DNA of 15,747 nucleotides from the NCBI GenBank assembly GCA_026396495.1, contig JAPLWR010000031.1, positions 1,445 to 17,191 of the forward strand, read 5' to 3'. Of the stretch, positions 5,564 through 12,606 are shown piece by piece. The notes under the pieces are model-generated. The model ran no database searches. It had not been told where the DNA came from and worked only from the letters and a program-made list of their open reading frames with translations. Numbering within the stretch: the stretch's first letter is position 1; the number at the start of each line of letters is the position of its first letter. The translations under genes and the position numbers were made by a program. The DNA comes from Candidatus Magasanikiibacteriota bacterium. Its GTDB lineage: Bacteria; Patescibacteriota; Patescibacteriia; Magasanikbacterales; UBA10003.

Positions 5564-5908
5564 TCAGTTAGTTTTACCCAACAATCGATGCAATTCTTGA
5601 ACCCTTTGAACCGAAGCCTCCTGAGCGGCTTCCTGCCCGCGCAAATGAACTTGCAGTTCAACAGTAGTTTTTCTGGCATCAGCCAAAAATTGTTCCAAAT
5701 CAGTCACTCTACATTGAGATCTTTTCACATGTGCCCTCAAAGTTGGCATCATTATTTTTTCTCTTTGAGCGATTTGATCTTCCAATCTAGCTAGTTCACT
5801 AGAATACCCTTCAGTCGAAGGACTGGGGTTGACGGGAACAGTAGAAGAGAGGTGGGGATCTGGTGTAGTATCGATAGGATCAAGACCAGCTGTTGTTTTC
5901 AACATCAT
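5564..5908 (-). CDS. Hypothetical coiled-coil protein, 114 aa
   Basis: Unrecognised. A Pro/Ser/Thr-rich N-terminus (PIDTTPDPHLSSTVPVNPSP) is followed by a predicted coiled coil over roughly the last 75 residues, with heptad-like patterns such as LARLEDQIAQREK and VTDLEQFLADARK. The frame is open upstream to a TTG at 5987-5989, but that TTG is the -35 box of a good promoter (TTGACA-17-TATCCT), so translation must begin inside the later transcript. ATG codons at 5906-5908 and 5903-5905 follow AGGAG (plus CTCCT 5911-5915); the second has the better five-base spacing. The gene is monocistronic, between uppP and the T-box leader, with its own terminator. Its base composition is more balanced than uppP. 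A spacer or scaffold role is possible; function is unknown. Confidence 0.65.
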   Translation of the reverse strand: MMLKTTAGLDPIDTTPDPHLSSTVPVNPSPSTEGYSSELARLEDQIAQREKIMMPTLRAHVKRSQCRVTDLEQFLADARKTTVELQVHLRGQEAAQEASVQRVQELHRLLGKTN

Positions 5909-5960
5909 TTCTCCTGCTATCAAAGAACCAAAAATCCACGAGAGAGGCTGTCTACTAAAC

Positions 5961-5989
5961 AGGATAAATAATTTATTTATCTTTGTCAA
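5961..5989 (-). promoter_or_regulatory. Promoter of the coiled-coil gene
   Basis: TTGACA (plus TGTCAA 5984-5989), 17 bases, TATCCT (plus AGGATA 5961-5966). Start predicted near 5954, giving a leader of about 46 bases to the AGGAG-ATGATG start. It begins 11 bases after the uppP stop. Confidence 0.7.
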
Positions 5990-5999
5990 TTTTTAAAAA

Positions 6000-6770
6000 T
6001 TAAATCCTCAACAACCAAAAAACCAAGGCCAAAATAATACGATACCAGCCAAAAACCGCAAAACTTTTTGTTTGAATAAATGCCAAAAATATTTTTATCA
6101 CCGCTAAAGCCGAGAGAAAGGCAGAACAAAAACCCAAAATCAGCAAAATCCATTGTCCATAACTAAAACTAAAACCACTTTTTAATAAATCTAACCCAGA
6201 AGCGGCGAGCATTGTGGGCACAGCCAAAAGAAAAGAAAATTCTACAATAGTTTTTCTTTGTAATCCTAAAATTAATCCACCAATGATGGTGGCCGCAGAC
6301 CTGGACACCCCTGGCACCATCGCTAAACTTTGAAACAACCCAATGCCTAGTGCTTGTTTATAAGAAATTTTCTCTAAATCATCTACCATAACTTTTTTCT
6401 CTGCAAAGAAACTTTCAAAAACTAAAATAGCCACACCACCTAAAAATAAAGCCCACAAAACAACTGACTCATTACCTAATAAAAATTTTTTAATCAAACT
6501 ATAAAAAATAAGACCCAAAACTGCTGTGGGTAAAAAAGCTGTAATAATTTTGAACCACACACCCCATCTTCCCCAAATCTTTTTAAAGTATAAAACTACT
6601 ACAGCCAAAATAGCACCCAACTGAATTACCACTTCAAAACTTTTTACAAAATTACCCGAGTAAATATGCAACAGATTACTTGCCAAAATTAGATGGCCAG
6701 TAGAAGAAATAGGCAAAAACTCTGTTAAGCCTTCCACTAAACCTAGAATGATTGCTTGAATGATTGTCAT
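6000..6770 (-). CDS. uppP: Undecaprenyl-diphosphatase (UppP/BacA), 256 aa
   Basis: Integral membrane phosphatase that converts undecaprenyl diphosphate to undecaprenyl phosphate, recycling the lipid carrier for peptidoglycan and other envelope polymers; it also gives bacitracin tolerance. Both family signatures are present: EGLTEFLPISSTGH at residues 13-26 (catalytic Glu residues, Ser and His) and PGVSRSAATIIGG at 153-165 (with the Arg). Several hydrophobic helices separate and follow them. Its length is slightly under the usual 265-275 residues but nothing essential is missing. The ATG at 6768-6770 lies only about three bases from the predicted transcription start, so the mRNA is essentially leaderless. 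It is divergent from rpiB and ends just before the promoter of the next gene. Confidence 0.96.
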   Translation of the reverse strand: MTIIQAIILGLVEGLTEFLPISSTGHLILASNLLHIYSGNFVKSFEVVIQLGAILAVVVLYFKKIWGRWGVWFKIITAFLPTAVLGLIFYSLIKKFLLGNESVVLWALFLGGVAILVFESFFAEKKVMVDDLEKISYKQALGIGLFQSLAMVPGVSRSAATIIGGLILGLQRKTIVEFSFLLAVPTMLAASGLDLLKSGFSFSYGQWILLILGFCSAFLSALAVIKIFLAFIQTKSFAVFGWYRIILALVFWLLRI

Positions 6771-6779
6771 ATAAAGCCT

Positions 6780-6788
6780 ATTATACCA
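6780..6788 (-). promoter_or_regulatory. Extended -10 promoter of uppP
   Basis: On the minus strand TGGTATAAT (TG at 6787-6788, TATAAT as plus ATTATA 6780-6785) forms an extended -10; the -35 position is only a T-run. Predicted start is at about 6773, three bases before the ATG. Confidence 0.65.
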
Positions 6789-6810
6789 GAAAAATTAGCT
6801 AGAAAAAAAT

Positions 6811-6839
6811 TTGGTAGGCATCTTTAAATCTGCTATAAT
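6811..6839 (+). promoter_or_regulatory. Promoter of the rpiB-ldh operon
   Basis: TTGGTA (6811-6816), 17 bases, TATAAT (6834-6839) preceded by TGC, an extended -10. Start expected near 6846, about 20 bases before the rpiB ATG, in a leader without SD. Confidence 0.75.
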
Positions 6840-6865
6840 TTAAGTACAAAATAATAGATAAATAT

Positions 6866-7321
6866 ATGGAAAAAACTAATCAACAAATTTTTATAGGAAC
6901 TGATCACGCTGGGTTTAAATTAAAGGAGGAAATAAAGTTAAAATTAACAGAATTAGGATATACTCTAGTTGATTTAAGCCCTAACACCCCAGATCCGGGT
7001 GATGATTACCCGTCAGTAGCCAAAAAAGTAACCGGGGAAGTGCTTAAAAATAACGCTCGCGGAATCTTACTTTGTGGTTCTGGTAATGGCATTTGTATGG
7101 CTGCCAACAAAATTAAAGGCATAAGAGCCGCTGTGGGCTATAATACTCAATCAGCCAAATCAGCCCGTAATGATGAGAATACCAATATCCTTTGTTTAGC
7201 TGGGGCCATTTTAAGTCCGGAATATGCTGTGGCCATTGCCAAAAACTTTTTAGACACTCCCTTCTCCAACGAAGAAAGACACCAAAAAAGAATCGAGGAG
7301 TTAAGTCAACTTGAAAAATAA
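6866..7321 (+). CDS. rpiB: Ribose-5-phosphate isomerase B, 151 aa
   Basis: Interconverts ribulose 5-phosphate and ribose 5-phosphate in the pentose phosphate pathway. RpiB/LacAB family features are clear: IFIGTDHAGFKLKE (residues 8-21, with Asp13 and His14 of the substrate site), DYPSVAKKV (48-55), the catalytic cysteine in GILLCGSGNGI (Cys70, anion-hole loop 71-75), and RNDENTNILCLAGA, which is typical near the C-terminal third. Length is normal for the family (about 145-155). It is the first gene of a tight six-gene plus-strand operon, directly followed by rpe, the next enzyme acting on ribulose 5-phosphate. The start is the only reasonable ATG, 27 bases after the -10, without an SD. Confidence 0.97.
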   Translation: MEKTNQQIFIGTDHAGFKLKEEIKLKLTELGYTLVDLSPNTPDPGDDYPSVAKKVTGEVLKNNARGILLCGSGNGICMAANKIKGIRAAVGYNTQSAKSARNDENTNILCLAGAILSPEYAVAIAKNFLDTPFSNEERHQKRIEELSQLEK

Positions 7322-7333
7322 TTTTTAAAAATT

Positions 7334-8011
7334 ATGAAAATTATTCCCGCCATTCTAACCACTGACCCAGAAATATTTAAACAACAATTACGCCAAGTAG
7401 AAAATTTAACAGACCTAGTTCATATTGATATCTGCGATGGCCTATTTGTCCCAGAAAAAACGGTGGACCCAGAACTTTTACGTGACATCCAAACACCAGT
7501 AAAATTTGAACTACATTTGATGGTCCAAAACCCATCCCAAGAAATTGAAAGATGGTACAATTTTCCTAACATCAAAAGAATAATTTTTCATTTAGAAGGA
7601 GCCAAGATTCCAATGGCTTCCATAGAACACATTGAAGCCTACGGTTTTAAAGCTGGTGTAGCCGTGAACCCAGAAACTACTTTGGAAGAAATCGGCGCTA
7701 CTGGTTATGAAACTGATCTGATGTTTTTTTTATCCGTCCATCCAGGTAAACAAGGCCAGATATTTATTCCCGAGGTTTTAGAAAAAATAAAATTATTCAA
7801 AGAAAAACATCCAGACACTCCTGTGGCTCTTGATGGAGGAATTCACATCCCTGAATTAAACATTTTAAAAAATCTTAACTTGGATTACATAGTAATGGGT
7901 AGCGAAATTTTTACTCATCCTAACCCCACGGAACATTTTAAAGAATTACAAGAATTAATTAAATTGACGCCTAGCGTCATCCCGAGCACAGTCGAGGGAT
8001 CTCAACCATAA
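7334..8011 (+). CDS. rpe: Ribulose-phosphate 3-epimerase, divergent, 225 aa
   Basis: Epimerises ribulose 5-phosphate to xylulose 5-phosphate in the pentose phosphate pathway. It is a TIM barrel with family landmarks: IIPAIL at the N-terminus, VHIDICDG (His30, Asp32, metal and acid-base residues), ELHLMV (His61), SVHPGKQGQIF as the phosphate loop (usually SVNPGFGGQ) and VALDGGI with the second catalytic Asp. The motifs match but with several substitutions, so this is a divergent member. The last dozen residues (PSVIPSTVEGSQP) are not part of the fold: they are translated from a dispersed repeat at 7976-8003 that supplies a new C-terminus. It starts 12 bases after rpiB and ends 4 bases before trxB; no SD is visible. 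Confidence 0.93.
   Translation: MKIIPAILTTDPEIFKQQLRQVENLTDLVHIDICDGLFVPEKTVDPELLRDIQTPVKFELHLMVQNPSQEIERWYNFPNIKRIIFHLEGAKIPMASIEHIEAYGFKAGVAVNPETTLEEIGATGYETDLMFFLSVHPGKQGQIFIPEVLEKIKLFKEKHPDTPVALDGGIHIPELNILKNLNLDYIVMGSEIFTHPNPTEHFKELQELIKLTPSVIPSTVEGSQP
7976..8003 (+). repeat. Dispersed inverted-repeat element inside the rpe 3' end
   Basis: The 28-base element GTCATCCCGAGC...GAGGGATCTC carries complementary arms ATCCC and GGGAT. A diverged copy in opposite orientation lies at 12576-12603, with 22 of 28 positions matching when reverse-complemented. One arm change is compensated (C-G to T-A). Similar GTCATCC...GGATCTC elements are common dispersed repeats in several bacterial groups. Confidence 0.65.
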
Positions 8012-8015
8012 TTTT

Positions 8016-8933
8016 ATGCTAGATCTTGCTATTTTAGGTGGTTCTATCTCTGGTATCACCGCGGCTATCTACGGCAAAAGAAGAAATCTTAATCTCAAGG
8101 TCATCGCTCCAGAAGTAGGTGGTGAAATTGCTACTACCACAGACATCGAAAATTGGCCCGGAGAAAATTCCATCAGTGGTTTTGATTTTAGTAAAAAAAC
8201 CCACAACCAACCAGACTACAACAAAGTAAATTTTGATTTAGGCTATGCCGTCACTATAATAGAAAAAATTACCGGAGGTTTTTCTCTCACCATTAAAAAC
8301 TTAACTGGTGAAGAAAAAACAGAAGAAACTCGAGCTATTTTAGTTGCGACCGGCGCCAGACCACGTCACTTAAACATTGAGGGCGAAAAAGAATTCTTTC
8401 ACAAAGGTGTTACTTACTGTGCCACTTGCGACGCCCCTTTGTTTAGAAACAAAATTACAGCTGTAATTGGTGGAGGCAACAGTGCTTTAACTTCGGCCTT
8501 AATGTTGGCAGAAATCGCCAGTCAAGTTTATATCTTGAATGTAAATCCAGAATTTCGTGGTGAACACGTTTTGATTGATAAAGTTAAAAATCATCCTAAA
8601 ATAAATATTCTCTCGGAAGTTAGGACCCAAAAAATTACTGGAGAAAAAATGGTGCAAGCTTTAGAATACTTAGATAAAGATGGAGCGACCCAAACTTTAC
8701 TAGTGCAGGGAATTTTTGTAAATATCGGATTAGAAGCCAACGCCGGTTTTATTGATCTAGTAGAAAAAAATAAATGCGGAGAAATTGTGACGGATCGGGC
8801 TGGGCGAACTAACGTGCCAGGAATTTTTGCTGCCGGTGATGTTACTGATGTACCTTATAAACAAATCGTCATTGCTGCTGGTATGGGTTGTTCTGCCACT
8901 CTCGCAGCCATTGACTACTTAAATCAAAAATAA
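8016..8933 (+). CDS. trxB: Thioredoxin-disulfide reductase, 305 aa
   Basis: FAD flavoprotein that passes electrons from NAD(P)H to thioredoxin. Visible features: N-terminal FAD-binding LAILGGSISGITAAIY (residues 4-19), ENWPG (45-49), the ATGA motif before the second domain, the redox-active CATC (Cys135 and Cys138) followed by DAP where most enzymes have DGF, the nucleotide-binding GGGNSA (152-157), and a C-terminal FAD motif GIFAAGDVTDVPYKQ. Length is close to the 305-320 residues of the family. The nucleotide-binding loop lacks the familiar HRR..R pattern, so cofactor preference is unclear. The gene begins 4 bases after rpe and ends 2 bases before the kinase gene, in the middle of the operon, without an SD. 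Confidence 0.95.
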   Translation: MLDLAILGGSISGITAAIYGKRRNLNLKVIAPEVGGEIATTTDIENWPGENSISGFDFSKKTHNQPDYNKVNFDLGYAVTIIEKITGGFSLTIKNLTGEEKTEETRAILVATGARPRHLNIEGEKEFFHKGVTYCATCDAPLFRNKITAVIGGGNSALTSALMLAEIASQVYILNVNPEFRGEHVLIDKVKNHPKINILSEVRTQKITGEKMVQALEYLDKDGATQTLLVQGIFVNIGLEANAGFIDLVEKNKCGEIVTDRAGRTNVPGIFAAGDVTDVPYKQIVIAAGMGCSATLAAIDYLNQK

Positions 8934-8935
8934 AT

Positions 8936-9901
8936 ATGTACGATATAATTTCTATTGGCGACGCTACTTTAGATACCCTTTTAAAAATTCATGATGCGGA
9001 AGTTAATTGTTCTCTTCATTCTGACCGCTGCATGATCTGCGTTAACTATGCTGATAAAATTCCCGTAGATAGATTAGATAGAAAAGTAGCTGGCAACGCT
9101 GCTAATAATGCCGTGGGATCTTCACGATTAGGGATGAAAACTGCTTTTTATACTATTTTAGGTAATGATGGTGTGGGCGAGTTTATTATGGATAAATTAA
9201 AAAAAGAAGGAGTGGACTTGAAATATACTATTCATGATCCCAAAAAAGAAACCAACTCTTCTTTTGTGATGAACTACAAAGGAGAAAGAACAATTTTTTT
9301 TTATCACTCCAAAAGAACTTACTCTCTACCTAAACTTGAAAAAACTGAATGGTTTTATCACACCTCCCTTGGACCCAACCATGAGCGTTTGAACAAACAA
9401 ATTGCCACTTATGTTACCAAAAACAAAATAAAATTGGGATATAATCCTGGCACCTACCAATTACGTGCTGGCTACAAAAAAATGGCTGAAGTTTTAAAAG
9501 CAGTAGAAGTTATTTTTGTGAATAAAGAAGAAGCGGCTACAATTGTAGGCCCACAACATGATATTAGACATTATCTTTTAGCTTTACACAAAGTTGGGCC
9601 AAAAATAGTGGTTATCACCGATGGCTCTAATGGATCTTTTTGTTTTGATGGAGAAAAATTTTGGCAAATGGATATTTTAAATACTCCCGTGGTAGAACGC
9701 ACTGGCGCCGGCGATTCTTATGCCACTGCTTTTATCGCCGCTTTGTATTACAAAAAATCAGTACCAGAAGCCATGTGTTGGGGCACTTGCAACTCCTCCT
9801 CAGTAATTATGAAATATGGACCTCAAGATGGCTTACTCACCAAAGCCAAAATGTTGGCTTTCCATAAAAAATACAAACATGTTTGTCCAGTTAATTTCTA
9901 A
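8936..9901 (+). CDS. PfkB/ribokinase-family carbohydrate kinase, 321 aa
   Basis: Phosphorylates a sugar, sugar phosphate or nucleoside with ATP. The family's first signature appears as VAGNAANNAVGSSRLG (residues 51-66), followed by the acceptor and lid region. The second signature VVERTGAGDSYATAF (252-266) contains the anion-hole GAGD with catalytic Asp260; VVITDGSNGS (225-234) is the usual strand before it. The substrate cannot be read from sequence. Neighbours in pentose phosphate and lower glycolysis make ribokinase, a fructose-phosphate kinase or a nucleoside kinase all reasonable; many candidate-phylum bacteria rely on PfkB-type kinases of uncertain specificity. It carries an unusual Cys/His-containing insert after the first strand (about residues 25-36). 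It lies 2 bases after trxB and 8 before fba. Confidence 0.9.
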   Translation: MYDIISIGDATLDTLLKIHDAEVNCSLHSDRCMICVNYADKIPVDRLDRKVAGNAANNAVGSSRLGMKTAFYTILGNDGVGEFIMDKLKKEGVDLKYTIHDPKKETNSSFVMNYKGERTIFFYHSKRTYSLPKLEKTEWFYHTSLGPNHERLNKQIATYVTKNKIKLGYNPGTYQLRAGYKKMAEVLKAVEVIFVNKEEAATIVGPQHDIRHYLLALHKVGPKIVVITDGSNGSFCFDGEKFWQMDILNTPVVERTGAGDSYATAFIAALYYKKSVPEAMCWGTCNSSSVIMKYGPQDGLLTKAKMLAFHKKYKHVCPVNF

Positions 9902-9909
9902 ATAATTTT

Positions 9910-10750
9910 ATGCTTGTTAATCTTAATAAAGTCTTAATTCCTGCCAGACGTGATGGTTACGCTGTACCTGCTTTTAATTTTAATAATCTAGAATTTCTAC
10001 AAGCTTTAACGGAGGCGGCCCAAGAATCCAATTCCCCTATTATTATCCAGACCAGCGAAGGCGCTTTAGAATATATGGGGTTAGATTATATTGGTGGAAT
10101 GGTTAAAGCAGCAGTCAAAAATATTAAAATTCCCCTAGTTTTCGTCCTTACTTTATGAAGAAAACGTGGCTAAAACCAAGCAGGTAGTTAAATGGGCCCA
10201 TGCTAAAAAAATGAGTGTAGAAGCAGAATTGGGAATATTAAAGGGGATAGAAGATAAAGTCTCCGCGGCTGAAAATGTTTTTACCAACCCAGAGCAAGCA
10301 GTAGATTTTGTTAAAAAAACTGGTTGTGATGTTTTGGCTGTGGCTATTGGTACTTCCCACGGGGCTTATAAATTTACCGGCTCTGGAAAATTAGATTTAG
10401 CTAGATTAAAAGAAATAGCCAGATTGGTTAAAATTCCTTTAGTCTTACACGGTGCGAGTGGTGTCCCCCAAAGATTGTTGGACTTAATAAAATTTCAATG
10501 TGAAAAAATTGGTGATTGTGAAAGATTGGGTGGAGCAAAAGGAGTACCAGACACAGAAATTTTGGGCGCAATTAAATTAGGTATTTCTAAAATCAATATT
10601 GATACAGACTTAAGAATGGCCTTTACAGCTGGTGTGCGCAACTCCCTGCTCCAAGATTTAAAAGTCTTTGATCCAAGAAAATATTTAGGTGCTGGCAAAG
10701 AAGAAGTAAAAAAAATTGCTTTAGAAAAAATTAAACTTTTTAAATCTTAA
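9910..10750 (+). pseudogene. fba: Class II fructose-bisphosphate aldolase, broken by an internal deletion and frameshift
   Basis: This would be the zinc-dependent aldolase of glycolysis and gluconeogenesis. The first frame (9910-10158) gives a normal start with GYAVPAFNFNNLEFLQA and SPIIIQTSEG, reaches IKIPLV at about residue 77, then reads FVLTL and stops. The second frame, from about 10142 to 10750, resumes as SSLLYEENVAKTKQVVKWAH and continues through SVEAELG, GTSHGAYK, LVLHGASG and KINIDTD to a normal C-terminus. Compared with known aldolases, the block between the fourth strand and PYEEN is missing, roughly 25-27 residues by alignment with the Bacillus enzyme as I remember it. That block normally contains HLDHG, with a zinc ligand and catalytic Asp, so even a corrected frame would be inactive. 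A genuine pseudogene or an assembly deletion are both possible. Spacing to the neighbours is normal for the operon (8 and 4 bases). Confidence 0.88.
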
Positions 10751-10754
10751 CTTT

Positions 10755-11753
10755 ATGGCCGTCAAAAAAATGTTACCTAAAAATAATAAGAAAATTCTTA
10801 GCCCACCATTAGTAGAAACCACCCGCGTGGTAGTAGTTGGTACGGGATTTGTTGGTTCTACCGCGGCTTACACCATGATGGTACAAGGCGTGGCCTCAGA
10901 AATTATTTTAATTGATGTTAATAAAAACAAATGTGAAGGTGAGGCCATGGATTTAGAACACGGCTTATCTTTTGTTAAACAGAGTCGGGTTTGGGCTGGT
11001 GATTACTCTGATTGTAAAGATGCCGATGTGGTGGTGATCACTGCAGGACTTGGACAGAAACCTGGACAAACAAGATTAGAACTAGCGGCCATTAACGCCA
11101 AAATTATTGGCGGGATCATAGAACAAATACGCCACTATACAGATAAAGCCGTAATTTTAATGGTGACTAATCCGTTGGTGACTAATCCGTTAGATGTCAT
11201 GACTTATGTGGCTCTGAAAAAATCTGGGCTTCCTAATTACCAAGTCTTTGGTACTGGCACTACTTTAGATTCTTCTCGTTTCCGTTATTTATTAGCTCAA
11301 GAATTTGGCGTGGCTCCTGATTCTATGGCTGCTTACTTAATTGGCGAGCATGGAGATTCTGAAGTGCCCGTAATTTCTCATGCTAATTTGATGGGTGAAA
11401 ATATTACCAGCTTTAAAGAATACGACCAAAAATTAGTAGATGATGCTTACAACCACACCAAAAATGCTGCCCAAGAAGTAATCTGTAAAAAAGGTGCTAC
11501 TTACTATGCTATTGCCTTAGCCATTTCTAGAATTGTTCGAGCCATTTTATTTGATGAAGACCATGTCTTCCCTCTTTCATCACTTTTAACCGGACAATAC
11601 GGATTGAATGACGTCTGTTTGTCCTTACCAAGTGTAGTTGGCAGAACTGGGATAAAGAGAGTTTTGGAGGTAAAATTAAATGATGAAGAACTACAAAAAT
11701 TACGCCAATCCGCTAAGATAATAAGTGAAACAATCAAGAGTATAAAATTATAA
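10755..11753 (+). CDS. ldh: L-lactate dehydrogenase with a duplicated VTNPL motif, 332 aa
   Basis: NAD-dependent enzyme reducing pyruvate to lactate, the likely fermentative outlet of this operon. Features: a Lys-rich N-terminal extension of about 20 residues; the Rossmann motif VVGTGFVGS (28-36); acidic NAD-binding DVN (54-56); the specificity loop GQKPGQTR with Gln101, which marks lactate rather than malate dehydrogenase, and Arg107; LDSSRFR with Arg175; catalytic His199 in GEHGDSEVP. An exact 15-nt tandem repeat (11161-11190) makes the usual single VTNPL into VTNPLVTNPL (137-146), inserting five residues at the conserved Asn that contacts pyruvate. The frame is preserved. It is the last gene of the operon, 4 bases after fba, followed by a strong terminator. 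Confidence 0.94.
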   Translation: MAVKKMLPKNNKKILSPPLVETTRVVVVGTGFVGSTAAYTMMVQGVASEIILIDVNKNKCEGEAMDLEHGLSFVKQSRVWAGDYSDCKDADVVVITAGLGQKPGQTRLELAAINAKIIGGIIEQIRHYTDKAVILMVTNPLVTNPLDVMTYVALKKSGLPNYQVFGTGTTLDSSRFRYLLAQEFGVAPDSMAAYLIGEHGDSEVPVISHANLMGENITSFKEYDQKLVDDAYNHTKNAAQEVICKKGATYYAIALAISRIVRAILFDEDHVFPLSSLLTGQYGLNDVCLSLPSVVGRTGIKRVLEVKLNDEELQKLRQSAKIISETIKSIKL

Positions 11754-11771
11754 AACTGCATTTACTTAAAA

Positions 11772-11796
11772 ACACCCTTCTCTAAGGGTGTTTTTG
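11772..11796 (+). terminator. Operon terminator after ldh
   Basis: ACACCCTT (11772-11779), loop CTCT, AAGGGTGT (11784-11791), then a T-run. Perfect eight-base stem, 18 bases after the ldh stop. Confidence 0.92.
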
Positions 11797-11801
11797 TTAA
11801 A

Positions 11802-11834
11802 CCGCTATCCGCCAACCAGCGGGGGAGGATTAGC
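11802..11834. repeat. Small GC-rich inverted-repeat element
   Basis: CCGCT (11802-11806) pairs with AGCGG (11818-11822); alternatively GCTATCC (11804-11810) pairs with GGATTAGC (11827-11834) with one bulge. It lies between the ldh terminator and the next promoter, with no T-run. The function is unknown; a palindromic dispersed element is one option. Confidence 0.4.
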
Positions 11835-11854
11835 CAAAAAACTGCCTTATGGTC

Positions 11855-11883
11855 TTGACAAAAGCCTAAAAATGTGCTATACT
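11855..11883 (+). promoter_or_regulatory. Strong promoter of the exported hypothetical protein
   Basis: TTGACA (11855-11860), 17 bases, TATACT (11878-11883) preceded by TGC. Start predicted near 11890, leader about 107 nt. From GGTCTTGACA to TATACT it matches the promoter at 1206-1234 at 31 of 33 positions. Confidence 0.87.
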
Positions 11884-11912
11884 TTAAAGTTAAAAATTGT
11901 TCTTTTATTTTG

Positions 11913-11961
11913 TCCGATCAAACAAATTTAGGCTTAAATTAGATAAACTTATTTGATCGGA
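11913..11961 (+). promoter_or_regulatory. Inverted repeat in the 5' leader of the exported protein gene
   Basis: TCCGATCAAA (11913-11922) and TTTGATCGGA (11952-11961) are perfect ten-base complementary arms; AATTTA/TAAATT forms an inner hairpin. A second ten-base pair of arms, ACTGCCTTAT (11841-11850) and ATAAGGCAGT (11961-11970), flanks the promoter itself. The leader RNA would fold into a stem well before the start codon. Confidence 0.65.
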
Positions 11962-11996
11962 TAAGGCAGTTTCGCCTTTTAGGGAAGGAATGCAAC

Positions 11997-12485
11997 ATGA
12001 AGAAGACACTGAGTTGGGTTCTGGCCCTGGTGTTCGGTTCCTTGCTGTTCGCCCTGGTGCTCCACAAGCCGCGGGCGCAGACGGAGCCCCCCAAGATCGA
12101 GGTCTCGACTGGTGTCCTCATGATCTCCCAGATCTCCTACTGGGTGGAGGTGACCGAGGTGGGAGACGCCAGCGTGCACTCCGACGTAGTCGCCAAGATG
12201 TGGCGACTGGAAAACGGCAACCATCCGTCATTCATCACGGGCGTCGGGACGATCTACAAAGGGGAACTCCGCTGGGGGAAGATCTTCGTGATGGACCCCG
12301 AGAACACGGCCTGCGGCATGTTCTCCGCCAACTCCGCGGCGATCATCTGCGAGGAGGTCTCGGAACTGGCAGCCAACCGAGCCTTCTACCCACTCTTCAA
12401 TCTCTCCCCCCAGCAGCGCACCGAAGCCGCCTACCTCCTCTACGAGGGAGTGCGGGCCGTGATGCCCCATCCCAACTTCAACTGA
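11997..12485 (+). CDS. Exported hypothetical protein with signal peptide, 162 aa
   Basis: I do not recognise this protein. The N-terminus MKKTLSWVLALVFGSLLFALVL followed by HKPRAQ is a typical signal peptide or membrane anchor, with likely cleavage near Ala27-Gln28. The mature part of about 135 residues has mixed alpha/beta character, two cysteines (in NTACGMF and AIICEEV) that could form a disulfide, and no known motif. The ATG follows AAGGA with seven bases between, which together with the signal peptide decides the start over an overlapping +1 frame. Codon use is strongly GC-rich (62% in one counted line), opposite to the AT-rich ldh and trpS on each side, which suggests acquisition or a different expression regime. 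It is a single-gene unit with its own strong promoter, structured leader and terminator. Confidence 0.8.
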   Translation: MKKTLSWVLALVFGSLLFALVLHKPRAQTEPPKIEVSTGVLMISQISYWVEVTEVGDASVHSDVVAKMWRLENGNHPSFITGVGTIYKGELRWGKIFVMDPENTACGMFSANSAAIICEEVSELAANRAFYPLFNLSPQQRTEAAYLLYEGVRAVMPHPNFN

Positions 12486-12492
12486 CAACCCA

Positions 12493-12542
12493 ACCCCGTC
12501 TAGAAGCTGCTAACCCAGCTTTCTAGTACGGGGTGTTTTTTT
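12493..12542 (+). terminator. Terminator of the exported protein gene
   Basis: ACCCCGT (12493-12499) pairs with ACGGGGT (12528-12534), extended inward by CTAGAAGCTG with CAGCTTTCTAG (one bulge), followed by seven T at 12536-12542. Confidence 0.92.
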
Positions 12543-12545
12543 ATC

Positions 12546-12572
12546 AAAAAAACCGCCCACTGTGGACGGTTT
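12546..12572 (-). terminator. Terminator of the DJ-1/trpS unit
   Basis: On the minus strand AAACCGTCCA pairs with TGGGCGGTTT around CAG (plus 12550-12572, one G-U), followed by a T-run. It faces the plus-strand terminator ending at 12542. Confidence 0.88.
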
Positions 12573-12575
12573 AAA

Positions 12576-12603
12576 TAGATTCCTCAACTGCGCTAGGAAT
12601 GAC
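12576..12603 (-). repeat. Second copy of the dispersed inverted-repeat element
   Basis: AGATTCC...GGAATGAC matches the reverse complement of 7976-8003 at 22 of 28 bases. The arms ATTCC/GGAAT keep pairing through a compensatory change. It lies between the trpS stop and its terminator. Confidence 0.6.
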
Positions 12604-12606
12604 AAA

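Noticed and set aside
11990..12526. 178-codon plus-strand frame overlapping the exported protein
   Set aside because: Pro/Arg/Gly-rich out-of-frame reading; the ATG at 11997 gives correct SD spacing and a classic signal peptide.
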